DNA of 43,354 bases from Bacteroidota bacterium (GCA_002748065.1 PDRJ01000011.1:1-43354), one strand, 5' to 3'. Shown: positions 31,610 through 41,288, counted from the stretch's first letter. The notes: a model not told the origin generated them from the sequence alone. Program-made: numbers and translations.

Positions 31610-34600
31610 ATGGAGAACTTTAAGCGTACAAATAACGTGGTCGGTTGGGTGGTCTTCGCCATTGCCACGTTAACCTATTTTCTAACCTTGGAGCCCACTG
31701 CCAGTTGGTGGGACTGTGGAGAATATATTGCAACAGCCTATAAGTTGCAGGTGGGGCATCCTCCGGGGGCACCTCTTTTTCAGCTTCTTGGACGTTTCTT
31801 TGCCCTTTTTGCCTTTGGCAATGAGGCTAATGTGGCCAAGATGATCAATGTGATGTCTGCGCTGAGTAGTAGCTTTACCATTCTCTTTCTGTTTTGGTCA
31901 ATTACCATGCTTGCGCAGAAGATTTTTGTGAAGGCTGGTGAGAAGATGTCTCAATCGCAGGGGATCATCGTATTGGGTGCCGGCGTAGTGGGTGCTCTTG
32001 CTTTTACCTTTAGTGATTCTTTCTGGTTCTCCGCCGTGGAAGGGGAGGTGTATGCCATGTCTACCATGTTTACAGCACTGGTTTTCTGGGCTATTCTTCG
32101 CTGGGAACGGGTGGCTCATGAAGAGGGTGCCGAGCGATGGTTACTCTTAATTGCTTTTTTGGTGGGGCTTAGTATTGGGGTTCACCTGCTTAACTTGTTG
32201 GCCATTCCTGCCATCGCGCTGATCTACTATTTCAAGAAGTTCTCGGTCACTCCCAAGGGAACCATCCTTACAATTTTGGCCTCTTTCTTTCTGATTGCCT
32301 TTATCATGTATGGTATCATCCCCATGGTGGTGAAACTGGCAGGTTCGTTCGAGCTTTTTTTCGTAAACACCTTAGGGTTGCCTTTTAACACCGGAACCGT
32401 TTTTTACTTGATCTTTTTGCTGGGATTATTGGTGTTTGGCGTGTTCTATACCATCAAGAAGAGGAGTCTACTCTGGAATAATGTGGTGCTTAGCCTGATC
32501 TTTATCCTCATTGGATACAGCTCTTTCCTAATGCTGGTGATTCGGGCAAATACCAACACTCCCATCAACGAGAATAGTCCCGACAATGCCATTAACTTGC
32601 TTTCTTACCTCAACCGGGACCAGTATGGTGATTGGCCCATCTTCTATGGAGCCTATTGGGATGCGCCACTGGATGCCAACGAGCCCTATCGGGATGGAAA
32701 TCCTGTCTACGTTCGGGACGATGAGAAGGGGCGTTACGTGGTGACCGATGATAAGAAAGGAGCAGAGCCGAATTATGATAAGCGATTCAAAACATTGTTG
32801 CCACGGATGTGGTATATGCCTCCGGAGCCGGGGCGTCGCAGCCGCGTGGAGAAAGCCTATCGGACCTGGGGCGGACTGAGCGGACGGCAAATCCGGGTGC
32901 AAAACGGCGACGGTAGCTCAGAGATGCGGCAGAAACCCACCTTTGGGGAGAACCTAACCTTCTTCTTCCGCTATCAGGTTTCGCACATGTATATGCGGTA
33001 CTTTATGTGGAACTTCTCCGGCCGACAGAATGATATTGAAGGCCATGGTGGGGTGAAAAATGGAAACTGGATTACCGGAATAAATGGCCTCGATCGGGTG
33101 CGCCTTGGAGAGCAGAGTGACTTGCCCTCCAGCATGAAAAACCCGGCACACAATAAATTTTATATGCTGCCCCTGTTGCTGGGTATTGTGGGAATCCTCT
33201 ACCAACTGGTGAGGGATCCTAAAGGAACCCTGGTGGTAGGACTCCTCTTTCTGATGACAGGTTTGGCTATTATTGTTTACCTTAACCAGTACCCTTTCCA
33301 ACCTCGTGAGAGGGATTATGCTTATGCCGGTTCTTTTATGGCCTTCTCCATTTGGATTGGATTTGGTGTGATGGCTGTAGCTGAGGGCTTTAAAAAGATT
33401 ATGGGGGCGAAGATGAGTGGGGTCGTTGCCACCTTGGTTTGTCTTCTTTTGGTACCTGGGATTATGGCCAAAGAGGGATGGGATGATCACGATCGTTCGG
33501 GGAAATATGCTGCTCGCGATTTTGCAGCTAACTACCTCAACTCTTGTGCTCCTAACGCTATCTTAATTACCAATGGTGATAATGATACCTTCCCTTTGTG
33601 GTATGCCCAGGAGGTTGAGGGGATTCGTACGGATGTGCGGGTGGTGAACTTTATGCTCTCCTCTTCCGATTGGTATAGCCATCAGTTGGCGCGGAAAATC
33701 TATGATTCCGAACCTTTGCCCTTTACTCTTACTCCTAAACAGTACGACAAAGGGGTAAATGAGATTGTTCCTTACTATCCGCGTGTGGAAGAGCGTGTGG
33801 AGTTGAAGAAGTTGGTCGACTTTGTGGCTTCCGAAGGAACAGGTTCAAAACTTCCGGTGCAGGGAGGTAAAAGGATTAATTTCTTCCCCACTAAAAAGGT
33901 GAAACTAACCGTTGATAAGGAGAAAGTACTTGCCAATGGTATTGTGCCTCCCGAGCTTGCCGATGAGATTGTGGATGTTGTGGAGTGGGATATCAAGAGT
34001 AATTATCTATATAAGAATGATCTTGTCTTACTCGATTTTTTGGCTACCAATGATTGGAGCCGTCCCATCTATTTTTCTAATCCTGGTACGGTAGCTTCCA
34101 GCTTTGATGTGGATAAGTACTGTCAACTGGAAGGATTTGTGTATCGTTTTATGCCGGTGAAAGCTACCAATGGTTTTGTGGATCGTATAGGGGGGGTAAA
34201 TCCTGAGCGCTCCTATGAGATCTTGATGGAGAAGTGTTCTTGGGGAGGGCTTAATAAGCCGGATGTGGTAATTGATCGTGAAAGTGCTCGGAATAGCTCT
34301 ATCCCTAAGCAAAATTATTATCGTGTGGCGCAAGGGCTTTTGGAAGAGGGAGAAGTAGAAAAAGCGGTTAAGTTGATGGATCGTGGCCTTACGGAATTTC
34401 CCCACGAGAAATTCCCCTTTGACTACTACACCGTTCCATTTGTTCAGATCTATTATATGGCGGATGAGTTTGAGAAAGGAGACAGCCTGGCGCGTCTCAT
34501 TGAGGACCGTTATACCGAGGATATCGACTACTATTTGCGGTTGAGTAATGAGTTTTTAAACCATTACGAAGAGGAGATGTCCATCGCTTTCAGTTCTTTG

Positions 34601-34696
34601 CAAAACCTCTCTATGTTGGCTCGTCAATACGATCGCACGGAACTTGCTGATGAGATTGAGGCCATTATTGATGAGAAGATATCCTATTTTCGATAG
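31610..34696 (+). CDS. DUF2723 membrane protein (GT-C/protein O-mannosyltransferase-like)
   Basis: 1028 residues. The N-terminus has the DUF2723 signature (TLEPTASWWDCGEYIATAYK, LQVGHPPGAPLFQLLGRFF), with an acidic residue in an early luminal loop as in GT-C glycosyltransferases. About a dozen membrane segments extend to about residue 620. A soluble periplasmic C-terminal region follows (AILITNGDNDTFPLWYAQEV, FMLSSSDWYSHQLARKIY), ending in helical repeats (YYRVAQGLLEEGEVEKAVKL). Bacteroidota-specific family; a role in lipid-linked-sugar transfer or protein glycosylation is inferred from fold similarity only. TATTTTCG at 31571-31578 (7 of 8 to the -7 box) may be its promoter. Convergent with lgt, four bases apart. 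Confidence 0.9.
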   Translation: MENFKRTNNVVGWVVFAIATLTYFLTLEPTASWWDCGEYIATAYKLQVGHPPGAPLFQLLGRFFALFAFGNEANVAKMINVMSALSSSFTILFLFWSITMLAQKIFVKAGEKMSQSQGIIVLGAGVVGALAFTFSDSFWFSAVEGEVYAMSTMFTALVFWAILRWERVAHEEGAERWLLLIAFLVGLSIGVHLLNLLAIPAIALIYYFKKFSVTPKGTILTILASFFLIAFIMYGIIPMVVKLAGSFELFFVNTLGLPFNTGTVFYLIFLLGLLVFGVFYTIKKRSLLWNNVVLSLIFILIGYSSFLMLVIRANTNTPINENSPDNAINLLSYLNRDQYGDWPIFYGAYWDAPLDANEPYRDGNPVYVRDDEKGRYVVTDDKKGAEPNYDKRFKTLLPRMWYMPPEPGRRSRVEKAYRTWGGLSGRQIRVQNGDGSSEMRQKPTFGENLTFFFRYQVSHMYMRYFMWNFSGRQNDIEGHGGVKNGNWITGINGLDRVRLGEQSDLPSSMKNPAHNKFYMLPLLLGIVGILYQLVRDPKGTLVVGLLFLMTGLAIIVYLNQYPFQPRERDYAYAGSFMAFSIWIGFGVMAVAEGFKKIMGAKMSGVVATLVCLLLVPGIMAKEGWDDHDRSGKYAARDFAANYLNSCAPNAILITNGDNDTFPLWYAQEVEGIRTDVRVVNFMLSSSDWYSHQLARKIYDSEPLPFTLTPKQYDKGVNEIVPYYPRVEERVELKKLVDFVASEGTGSKLPVQGGKRINFFPTKKVKLTVDKEKVLANGIVPPELADEIVDVVEWDIKSNYLYKNDLVLLDFLATNDWSRPIYFSNPGTVASSFDVDKYCQLEGFVYRFMPVKATNGFVDRIGGVNPERSYEILMEKCSWGGLNKPDVVIDRESARNSSIPKQNYYRVAQGLLEEGEVEKAVKLMDRGLTEFPHEKFPFDYYTVPFVQIYYMADEFEKGDSLARLIEDRYTEDIDYYLRLSNEFLNHYEEEMSIAFSSLQNLSMLARQYDRTELADEIEAIIDEKISYFR

Positions 34697-34700
34697 GGTT

Positions 34701-35492
34701 TTAGCTCTTCTCGTAACTTTTTTTGCGGAAGATAAGCCATAATCCGATAAGGATCAGGGGGAGGCTTAGGATTTGTCCCATGTAGAGAGGCAATCCAACC
34801 TCAAAGTCCACCTGTGGGTTCTTGATATATTCGATAAGAAAGCGTGCCGTGAACAGCAGAAAGAAAAAGAGCCCTGAGAGTAGTCCTGGCTTTAGTTGCG
34901 TACCTTTTCTTCGGTAGAGCACGTAGAGGAATAAAAAGATGGCAAGATAGGCTGCTCCTTCGTAGATTTGGGTGGGGTGTTTGGGAATGGTCTCGCCATT
35001 CCGTTCAAAGATAAAACCCCACGGCATGGAGGTTGCTACCCCATAAATCTCAGAGTTCATAAGGTTGCCCATACGGATCAAAAAGGCCGGAATGGGAACT
35101 GCTACCGCCAGTTTGTCGAAGAGCCAAATAAGGTTGATCTGGTACGTTTCTTTGTATTTGCGAGCGAAGAGCCACAATGCTAAGGGAATGGTGACTGCTG
35201 CCCCATGGCTTGCCAGCCCCCCCTTCCATATCATCAGGATTTCCCATGGGTTAGAGAGGTAATATGCCGGTTCGTAGAAAAAACAGTGCCCCAACCGTGC
35301 CCCAATGATGGCTGCTCCAATGACCCATAGTGCTAAGGTGTCGGTAAGCCGTTCCGGTTTACCCTCTTTTTTGATCATCCATCCTACCAACATGTAGGCT
35401 AAGTATAATCCTGTTGCCCAGCTTGGAAAGATCCTTGGGTCTACGCTCCATCTGATGAAATTTAGTAACATATCGTCTCTTTTTGATAACAA
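34701..35492 (-). CDS. lgt: Prolipoprotein diacylglyceryl transferase
   Basis: 263 residues with about seven membrane helices. Lgt hallmarks: GGLASHGAAVTIPLALWLFA with the essential His near residue 95, the signature FLIRMGNLMNSEIYGVATSM, HPTQIYEGAAYL, and FTARFLIEYIKNPQ near the end. It transfers diacylglycerol from phosphatidylglycerol to the lipobox cysteine of prolipoproteins such as GldD. Signature reads IRMGNLMNSE instead of the more usual GRIGNFxNxE, a common variant in this phylum. -7 box TACTTTTG at 35490-35497 overlaps the start region, so a second start (Met at residue 8) may be used. Confidence 0.94.
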   Translation of the reverse strand: MLSKRDDMLLNFIRWSVDPRIFPSWATGLYLAYMLVGWMIKKEGKPERLTDTLALWVIGAAIIGARLGHCFFYEPAYYLSNPWEILMIWKGGLASHGAAVTIPLALWLFARKYKETYQINLIWLFDKLAVAVPIPAFLIRMGNLMNSEIYGVATSMPWGFIFERNGETIPKHPTQIYEGAAYLAIFLFLYVLYRRKGTQLKPGLLSGLFFFLLFTARFLIEYIKNPQVDFEVGLPLYMGQILSLPLILIGLWLIFRKKSYEKS

Positions 35493-35497
35493 AAGTA
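35490..35497 (-). promoter_or_regulatory. -7 box TACTTTTG at the lgt start
   Basis: Exact TAnnTTTG match on the minus strand touching the annotated first codon. If functional, the message would begin inside the assigned start and the next Met (residue 8, MLLNFIRW) would be used. Confidence 0.4.
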
Positions 35498-35637
35498 GGA
35501 TAATTTGATAGAACGCCTAATGCTCGATGACAACTTTTGCTCCCCCCCTTTGGCTAACAGCACAAATACCCAATACTTAGAACCTTCTGAAAAAGAGCGT
35601 AGAAGTGTTTGTTGTTTTCCTGCAGAAAACTACTCCG

Positions 35638-35718
35638 TGCCTGTCCATAAAATCAAAGTTTTGAGCAGCACCTGTCTAGAAAGCTCGAATTCGAGGCTTG
35701 TGAAGCCTGAAAAAGGAA
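35638..35718 (+). repeat. MITE-like repeat, copy F (left half only)
   Basis: CTGTCCATAAAATCAAAGTT, TTGAGCAGCACCTGTC and GAATTCGAGGCTTGTGAAGC match the left half of the repeat; after GAAAAAGGAAA the similarity stops and no right terminus is present. It lies in the 360-base gap (35493-35852) between divergent lgt and dprA; the rest of that gap shows no gene or clear signal. Confidence 0.7.
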
Positions 35719-35852
35719 AGCTGGTTTGAACCATCAAGGGTACGTTTTGGCAATTCCGGTATAGATAGGGGGATGGAAAGCATTTTTTGAGGAATGTGAC
35801 ATCGTTGGCCCTGCCTTGGAATAACCATAGGGCGTGAAAAGTTTGAGATTGG

Positions 35853-36950
35853 ATGGAGAAGGAATGGATTTATCGTATTGCACTGAAGATGACTCCGGGG
35901 TTGGGCGATGTGACCCTTCGAAGGTTGTTGGACCATTATGGTAGTGCAGAGGCGCTTTTTAGGGAGAGTCCCCCGGCGCTAAGGTTGATAAAAGGACTTA
36001 CTCATAAGGTGATAGAGGAGATCTTATCCAATGGCTATTTGCCGGCAGCAGAGGCGCAATATCGTCAACTTTGTAAGTTGGGAGCCACCTTTCTCTCCCC
36101 TTGGGATCGGGACTATCCCGTTCGCTTGGCACACTGCCCCGATGCACCCTTTATGCTCTTTTATAAGGGCTCTTCCCTGCTCAATGGACGACGTGTGCTG
36201 GGAGTGGTGGGTACACGAAAGGCTACGGAGGCAGGAAGGCATATCACCGAGAAGATCGTAAAAGGGATGGCCGGTTACGGGGTGACTATTGTAAGTGGTT
36301 TAGCTTATGGTATTGATACCCAAGCGCACCGTGCCGCCTTGAGTGTAGGGCTTCCCACCATTGCCGTGCTGGGACACGGGTTGGACATTATTTACCCCAA
36401 ACAGAATATGGCTTTGGCCCGTAAGATGGTAGAGCAGGGAGGGCTGGTGACAGAGTTTTTTGTGGATACGGTGCCCGATCGGGAGAACTTTCCCAAAAGA
36501 AATCGCATCATTGCCGGATTGTGCGATGCCATTGTAGTGGTGGAAGCGGCCGCGAAGGGGGGTGCCCTGATCACCGCGGAAATCGCCCACTCCTATAGCC
36601 GGGATGTCTTTGCCGTCCCGGGAAGGTGGAGCGATGACTATTCCGAGGGGTGTAACCACCTGATCAAGGTGAATAAAGCGGCACTGATCCAGTCGGCAGA
36701 GGATGTGCTCTATATGATGGGATGGAAAACACCTGTGGCCGCTAAGCAAACCCACCCAAGCCTTTTTGTGGAGATGTCGGAGAAAGAACAGATGATCTAT
36801 CGTGTGCTCCTGAAACAGGGAGCTTCCGGAATCGATTATCTCTCCCATCTTACCAAAATAGGGAGCAGCGAACTCTCCTCTCTGTTGTTGAAGATGGAAT
36901 TTGACGGAATTATCCGTGTGCTGCCCGGAAAACTGTTTGAATTATCATAG
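35853..36950 (+). CDS. dprA: DNA-processing protein DprA
   Basis: 365 residues. An N-terminal helix-hairpin-helix/SAM-like part (LKMTPGLGDVTLRRLLDHYG) precedes the Rossmann-fold DprA core (VLGVVGTRKATEAGRHITEK, TIVSGLAYGIDTQAHRAAL, GLVTEFFVDTVPDRENFPKR then NRIIAGL, SYSRDVFAVPGRW). A C-terminal winged-helix domain (IYRVLLKQGASGIDYLSHLT) completes it. It loads RecA on incoming single-stranded DNA during transformation. Followed by rsgA 32 bases later on the same strand. Confidence 0.96.
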   Translation: MEKEWIYRIALKMTPGLGDVTLRRLLDHYGSAEALFRESPPALRLIKGLTHKVIEEILSNGYLPAAEAQYRQLCKLGATFLSPWDRDYPVRLAHCPDAPFMLFYKGSSLLNGRRVLGVVGTRKATEAGRHITEKIVKGMAGYGVTIVSGLAYGIDTQAHRAALSVGLPTIAVLGHGLDIIYPKQNMALARKMVEQGGLVTEFFVDTVPDRENFPKRNRIIAGLCDAIVVVEAAAKGGALITAEIAHSYSRDVFAVPGRWSDDYSEGCNHLIKVNKAALIQSAEDVLYMMGWKTPVAAKQTHPSLFVEMSEKEQMIYRVLLKQGASGIDYLSHLTKIGSSELSSLLLKMEFDGIIRVLPGKLFELS

Positions 36951-36982
36951 TACGAAGGGAAATTGTATTTTTACGGCTGCTT

Positions 36983-37927
36983 ATGACGATTACGAATCAT
37001 ATCGGGTTGGTGTTGCGTTCCACCGGGAGTCACTACTCCGTGCATCTGGGGGAAGAGGGGGTGGTGGAGTGTCAGATTCGAGGCAAGTTTCGCATGCAGG
37101 GTATCAAATCGACCAACCCTGTGGCCGTGGGCGACCGGGTGGAGGTTGAGCGCTCCGGAGGAGAGATCCCCGTGATCAAGAAAATTCTGAAAAGGGAGAA
37201 CTACATCATTCGTAAGGCTACCCGGCAATCAAAACAGACCCACATCATTGCGGCAAACCTTGACCAGGCCATTTTTGTGGTTACCTTAGCCTTTCCCCGG
37301 ACAAGCACCGGTTTTATCGATCGTTTCCTGGTAACGGCGGAGGCGTATCATATTCCGGTTCTATTGGTATTCAATAAGATTGACCTGTATGACGAAGCGC
37401 TTGCCCATAAACATGGAGAAATGGTGCGGCTCTATGAAGATATAGGATACCACTGTGTGAGTGTATCCGCTAAGACGGGAGAAGGGATGGATGAGATTCG
37501 TCACTTGCTGGCGGGGAAGGTCTCCCTGTTGGCTGGACACTCCGGAGTGGGAAAGTCGGCTCTTGCCAATGCCATTGACCCGGAGTTGGACCTGAAGACG
37601 GGTGTGATCTCTCAGGTGCATAACAAGGGGAAGCATACCACCACTTTTGCACAGATGCATATCTTAAAACAGGGCGGCTACCTTGTGGACACCCCCGGAA
37701 TAAAGGAGTTTGGCCTGGTGGATATGGAGAGAGTGGAGGTGGCTCAACGCTTTCCGGAGATGAGAAGCCGGATGCACCGTTGCCGGTTTCACAACTGTAC
37801 CCATACCAACGAGCCGGGATGCGCCGTTAAAGAGGCCGTGGAGGCTGGCCTAATAGCCCCCTCCCGTTATCGTAATTATATGCATATTTTGAAGGAAGAT
37901 ATTGAAGATCCATTAAACTATTGGTAA
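36983..37927 (+). CDS. rsgA: Ribosome small subunit-dependent GTPase A
   Basis: 314 residues. N-terminal OB fold (GLVLRSTGSHYSVHLGEEGV) then a circularly permuted GTPase: G4 VFNKIDLYDE, G5 SVSAKTGEG, G1 GHSGVGKSALANAI, G3 DTPGIKEFGL. A C-terminal zinc-binding region (CRFHNCTHTNEPGCAVKEAV; Cys/His spaced as in YjeQ) follows. It matures the 30S subunit by releasing RbfA and checking the decoding centre. Upstream of dtd by three bases, so the two are coupled. Confidence 0.96.
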   Translation: MTITNHIGLVLRSTGSHYSVHLGEEGVVECQIRGKFRMQGIKSTNPVAVGDRVEVERSGGEIPVIKKILKRENYIIRKATRQSKQTHIIAANLDQAIFVVTLAFPRTSTGFIDRFLVTAEAYHIPVLLVFNKIDLYDEALAHKHGEMVRLYEDIGYHCVSVSAKTGEGMDEIRHLLAGKVSLLAGHSGVGKSALANAIDPELDLKTGVISQVHNKGKHTTTFAQMHILKQGGYLVDTPGIKEFGLVDMERVEVAQRFPEMRSRMHRCRFHNCTHTNEPGCAVKEAVEAGLIAPSRYRNYMHILKEDIEDPLNYW

Positions 37928-37930
37928 ACG

Positions 37931-38383
37931 ATGCGTGTGGTTATACAAAGAGTGGAGCGAGCCTCCGTGACAGTTGAAGAGAAGGTGGTGGGAAAGATCA
38001 AGTCGGGATTGATGATCCTTGCGGGATTTGAAGAGGCGGATACGCAGGAGGATTTGGCATGGATGAGCGCCAAAATCAGCAAACTGCGCATATTTGATGA
38101 TGAAAATGGGGTGATGAACCGCTCCGTGATGGCGGTGGGCGGTGGCCTGTTGGTGGTTAGTCAGTTTACGCTGCATGCCAACACCAGGAAAGGGAATCGC
38201 CCCTCCTATATTCGGGCAGCCCGTCCGGAGAAAGCAACCGCACTCTATGAAGCCTTTAAAAAACAACTGGCTGTGGATAGCGGTATTGCCGTGCAGTCCG
38301 GTATTTTCGGTGCCATGATGAAGGTGGAACTGGTCAACGACGGCCCTGTGACCATTACCATTGACACCCAACGAAAGGAGTAA
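37931..38383 (+). CDS. dtd: D-aminoacyl-tRNA deacylase
   Basis: 150 residues, standard length. MRVVIQRVERASVTVEEKVV, the catalytic-site motif LLVVSQFTLHANTRKGNRPS (SQxTL) and the cross-subunit Gly-cisPro motif VNDGPVTITID are all present. It is a dimer that hydrolyses D-amino acids (and glycine) from mischarged tRNA. It is the last gene of dprA-rsgA-dtd; repeat copy G begins just after its stop codon. Confidence 0.97.
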   Translation: MRVVIQRVERASVTVEEKVVGKIKSGLMILAGFEEADTQEDLAWMSAKISKLRIFDDENGVMNRSVMAVGGGLLVVSQFTLHANTRKGNRPSYIRAARPEKATALYEAFKKQLAVDSGIAVQSGIFGAMMKVELVNDGPVTITIDTQRKE

Positions 38384-38385
38384 AT

Positions 38386-38533
38386 CGTGTTCGTCCATAA
38401 CGTCCGACTTCTTCGTTATGCTTCTCTTCCCAATGGTCATTTACCTTAGTAAACCCCATTTCTCAGCCTTCGCAAGCCTCGAATTCGAACCTTCTACACA
38501 GCCTCTTCTCAAAACGCTGACTTTATGGAGTAA
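38386..38533 (-). repeat. MITE-like repeat, copy G (full length, reverse orientation)
   Basis: On the plus strand: GTGTTCGTCCATAACGTCCG (right terminus reversed), ACTTCTTCGTTATGCTTCTC, GGTCATTTACCTTAGTAAAC, CTCAGCCTTCGCAAGCCTCG, CTTCTCAAAACGCTGACTTT and ATGGAG (left terminus). Both ends are present and there is no internal insertion, so at about 148 bases it represents the basic unit length. It starts three bases after the dtd stop. Confidence 0.8.
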
Positions 38534-38936
38534 ACTGGATTAATCAAGGATCAAAACAAAATAAGAAAGCAGATAAGATCCTTGTTGAAAAGGTTATTTG
38601 TGCTTTGCCATTACGTGAGGGGTTGGTTTACAGAGAATTCCTTCCGTTTTTAACGGAGGAATGGCATTAATGCTTCACGTTAATTCATTAAAAAGATGAT
38701 CGATTGATATTGACATCATTTTGCCTATTAACGTAGGTAAATTAGAAGTAGCTCTTCAATAAACAATTAATAAGCAAGGATTTAAAAGCTTTAAGTTACG
38801 ACACAGAAACACTAACTTCCGTAAAAAAGGAACATTATAAGCTTTTTACACTCCGATTCATAAATCAAATAAAGAAGAGAAATACGTAAAGGGTTAGACG
38901 GCTAACGGCTCCCGTTGTCTCTCTGCTAAAAGCCTC
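38534..38936. other. Intergenic region with hairpin, palindrome and possible gene remnant
   Basis: ATTCCTTCCGTT/AACGGAGGAAT form an 11-base stem with one bulge at 38637-38662, closely followed by the perfect palindrome GCATTAATGC (38664-38673). Neither is followed by a T run. The rest is A/T-rich and is partly covered by the possible pseudogene remnant at 38676-38897. Confidence 0.4.
38676..38897 (+). pseudogene. Possible decayed coding remnant with in-frame stops
   Basis: One plus-strand frame reads, between stop codons, SIDIDIILPINVGKLEVALQ, then TINKQGFKSFKLRHRNTNFR plus KKGTL, then AFYTPIHKSNKEEKYVKG. It is interrupted by TGA, TAA and TAA. The amino-acid make-up is protein-like, and DIDIIL faintly recalls the SxDIDLL motif of AbiEii-type nucleotidyltransferases. 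With only 74 codons and three stops this is weak; it could be chance in A/T-rich DNA. Confidence 0.25.
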
Positions 38937-41237
38937 TTAGAAGGAGATATTTAGCCCTGCACTGGGGAGAATCGGTAACTGGTTGATGCGTTCTCCGGTC
39001 ACCCTGTCGATGTAAAAAATGTTCTTACGGTTATACACATTGGTAACGCCCACGGTGGCCTCAATTTTGGTTCTATGTTTCAGTTCCCACTGTTTCTTGA
39101 GGTTGATATCTAAACGGTGATAGTAGGGAAGGCGCCCTGTATTGAGGTCTGCATATAGAATCCCCATCTCTCCGTTGGTGGTGAGGTAATCCTCAAAGAT
39201 GCCACCGGTGAAAAGCAGCTGTTCATAGAATCCTTGTGTGAGGGTGAAGGGAAATCCGGAGCCAAAGTTCCAACGGACGCTAAGTTCCCAACTTAAATCT
39301 TGCCCCATTGTGTAGGTTCCCAACATATTAACATTGTGTCGCCTGTCGTAATGGGGAACATAGCGCTGTATCTCATCCATGCGGGTGATGTAGCCGTGGG
39401 AGTAAACAGCCCAAACATAGAGACGACGATAGTCATACTTTAGCACTAAATCAACCCCATAAGCCTTTCCCTGTTCAATTACAAAATCATTCTTCAGGTA
39501 GTCCGGCTTGTTCCTGTTCTGAGGAGTGTCATTGTAGATCTTATTTCTGTTGAGATTTGTTAACTGTGTAAAATCTTTGATATAGCTCTCCACATTGAGG
39601 GTGATGGTATTGGTCAGGTCATATTCAACCCCCAAAATAGCGTGATTGGCTTTTTGTAGCTTGTGTGTGAGCTTTTTCCCCCGAAAAGATTGGGGGAGGT
39701 CTTCATGTCCCGAAAGAAAGCCGTAAAAGAGGTTGACCACATCCTTGTCAGAGGTGGCACTGATGAGGTTTTGAGAATAGATTCCGGCAGCCAATTTGAA
39801 GCGCAATCGCTCCGTGGCGTTATACTTCATGGCCAGGCGTGGTTCGGGTGAAGGGTTGTTAAGGCTGGCGTAGTACTGAAATCGGAAGCTGGGCTCCAGG
39901 ATCCATTTTTGAAACGTCCCCTTATACTTGATGTACATGCCAATCTCCGTGGTGTGTTCTTCCTGTTGAATCTTCAGGCCAAAGCTGTTGTAGAAATTGA
40001 AGTCCGTGTTGAACCCCAACATCTCTACGCCGTACTTGATCTCATCTTTTCCAAGGAAGTAGGTGAAGGTTAACCCCAGATTAAAGCCGTCAATGGTACT
40101 GGTTCGAGGTTTCTTGTCTTGTTCTGTCATGGAGATCTGGTAGTTCGACCAGGCGAAGTTCCCCTCCAACAGCGTGGGGGTCTTTCCCGGGATGATAACG
40201 AAGTTCATCCCGGCTCCATAACTGTCCCAATTAAAGTTGGCCAGATCTTTGTAACCCTTTACCGCATCGTTAAAATTAAATCCAAAGAGGTTGAACTTAC
40301 TTCCATTGGCGCTGTTAAGGCTGACCTTACCGTACAGGTCCTTGTAAGAGTAGGGAAGCCCATCGGGGATGTATGCGTAGAGATTGTCTGCAGCTTGTTG
40401 TAAATAGCTGGTCTTAGCCGAGAGAACGAAAGAGGCACTCCCTGAATTATCAATCTTTTTCTTGAGGGGGCCTTCCAACAGGGCTTTAGCGCCAAATGTA
40501 GAAGCATCTATTTTTCCGGAGAAGCGGGTTTTGTTTCCGTCGCGTGTGCGGATGTCCATCACCGAGGAGATCCTTCCCCCATATTCAGCGCCAAAACCTC
40601 CGGTGTAAACCTCTGCGTTACTCATTAGATCGGTATCAAAGACGGAGAAGAGTCCAATGGAGTGAAAAGGGTTGTAGATGATCATCCCATCAAGAAGCAC
40701 CTTGTTTTGAATGGGAGATCCTCCTCGGATGTAGAGCTGTCCCCCCTGATCACCGGTAAAGATAACTCCGGGAAGCACTTGCAGGTACTGGGCAAAGTCT
40801 TTTTGCCCTCCCACCGAAGGAATTTTGTTGATCTGTTTGGGCGAGATCTTAACCACTGACGTGTTGGTCTCCGTTTTAGCCTCCTGGCGCTCCGCAGAAA
40901 CAACCACGCCTTCAATGTTGGTGGAAGAGGCACGAATGTTGAGGTTGATGCTGTATACCTTCTTCTCCCGTATGGAGACGGGCATCACCAACGAATCGTA
41001 ACCTACGGATTTGATCATAAGCTTGTAGTCTCCAAAGGGAATTTTATCAATCACAAAGTACCCGTTGATATCCGTTGCGGCTCCCAGGGTGGTTTTCGCC
41101 AGGTAGACATTCACGAATAGGGCTGGCTCTCCGGTCTCCTCCTCATAGACAAACCCTCGAATGGTTCCCGTTTGAGCATATATGGTTGTACAAAAGACGA
41201 CAAATAAAAGTATAACGGATGCAATTATTCTTTTCAT
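38937..41237 (-). CDS. TonB-dependent outer-membrane receptor with CarboxypepD_reg domain
   Basis: About 766 residues. Signal peptide MKRIIASVILLFVVFCTTIY, then a carboxypeptidase-regulatory-like domain (GTIRGFVYEEETGEPALFVN, about residues 25-105), a TonB plug (IPSVGGQKDFAQYLQVLPGV, QLYIRGGSPIQNKVLLDGMI) and a 22-strand barrel ending in a typical strand (GLNISF with terminal Phe). It imports an unknown ligand with TonB-ExbBD energy. No SusD partner is adjacent, so a siderophore/cofactor or peptide ligand is as likely as glycan. The frame is open upstream to a Met at 41300, but the signal peptide fixes the start at 41237. -7 box at 41289-41296. Confidence 0.92.
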   Translation of the reverse strand: MKRIIASVILLFVVFCTTIYAQTGTIRGFVYEEETGEPALFVNVYLAKTTLGAATDINGYFVIDKIPFGDYKLMIKSVGYDSLVMPVSIREKKVYSINLNIRASSTNIEGVVVSAERQEAKTETNTSVVKISPKQINKIPSVGGQKDFAQYLQVLPGVIFTGDQGGQLYIRGGSPIQNKVLLDGMIIYNPFHSIGLFSVFDTDLMSNAEVYTGGFGAEYGGRISSVMDIRTRDGNKTRFSGKIDASTFGAKALLEGPLKKKIDNSGSASFVLSAKTSYLQQAADNLYAYIPDGLPYSYKDLYGKVSLNSANGSKFNLFGFNFNDAVKGYKDLANFNWDSYGAGMNFVIIPGKTPTLLEGNFAWSNYQISMTEQDKKPRTSTIDGFNLGLTFTYFLGKDEIKYGVEMLGFNTDFNFYNSFGLKIQQEEHTTEIGMYIKYKGTFQKWILEPSFRFQYYASLNNPSPEPRLAMKYNATERLRFKLAAGIYSQNLISATSDKDVVNLFYGFLSGHEDLPQSFRGKKLTHKLQKANHAILGVEYDLTNTITLNVESYIKDFTQLTNLNRNKIYNDTPQNRNKPDYLKNDFVIEQGKAYGVDLVLKYDYRRLYVWAVYSHGYITRMDEIQRYVPHYDRRHNVNMLGTYTMGQDLSWELSVRWNFGSGFPFTLTQGFYEQLLFTGGIFEDYLTTNGEMGILYADLNTGRLPYYHRLDINLKKQWELKHRTKIEATVGVTNVYNRKNIFYIDRVTGERINQLPILPSAGLNISF

Positions 41238-41288
41238 CACTGATGTTTTATGGTTTGATGGATACCATGCCATTCTACTATAAGGGTG

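Noticed and set aside
38664..38673. Palindrome GCATTAATGC as an operator
   Set aside because: It is A/T-rich, single in the window and not placed at a promoter; reported only as part of the intergenic description.
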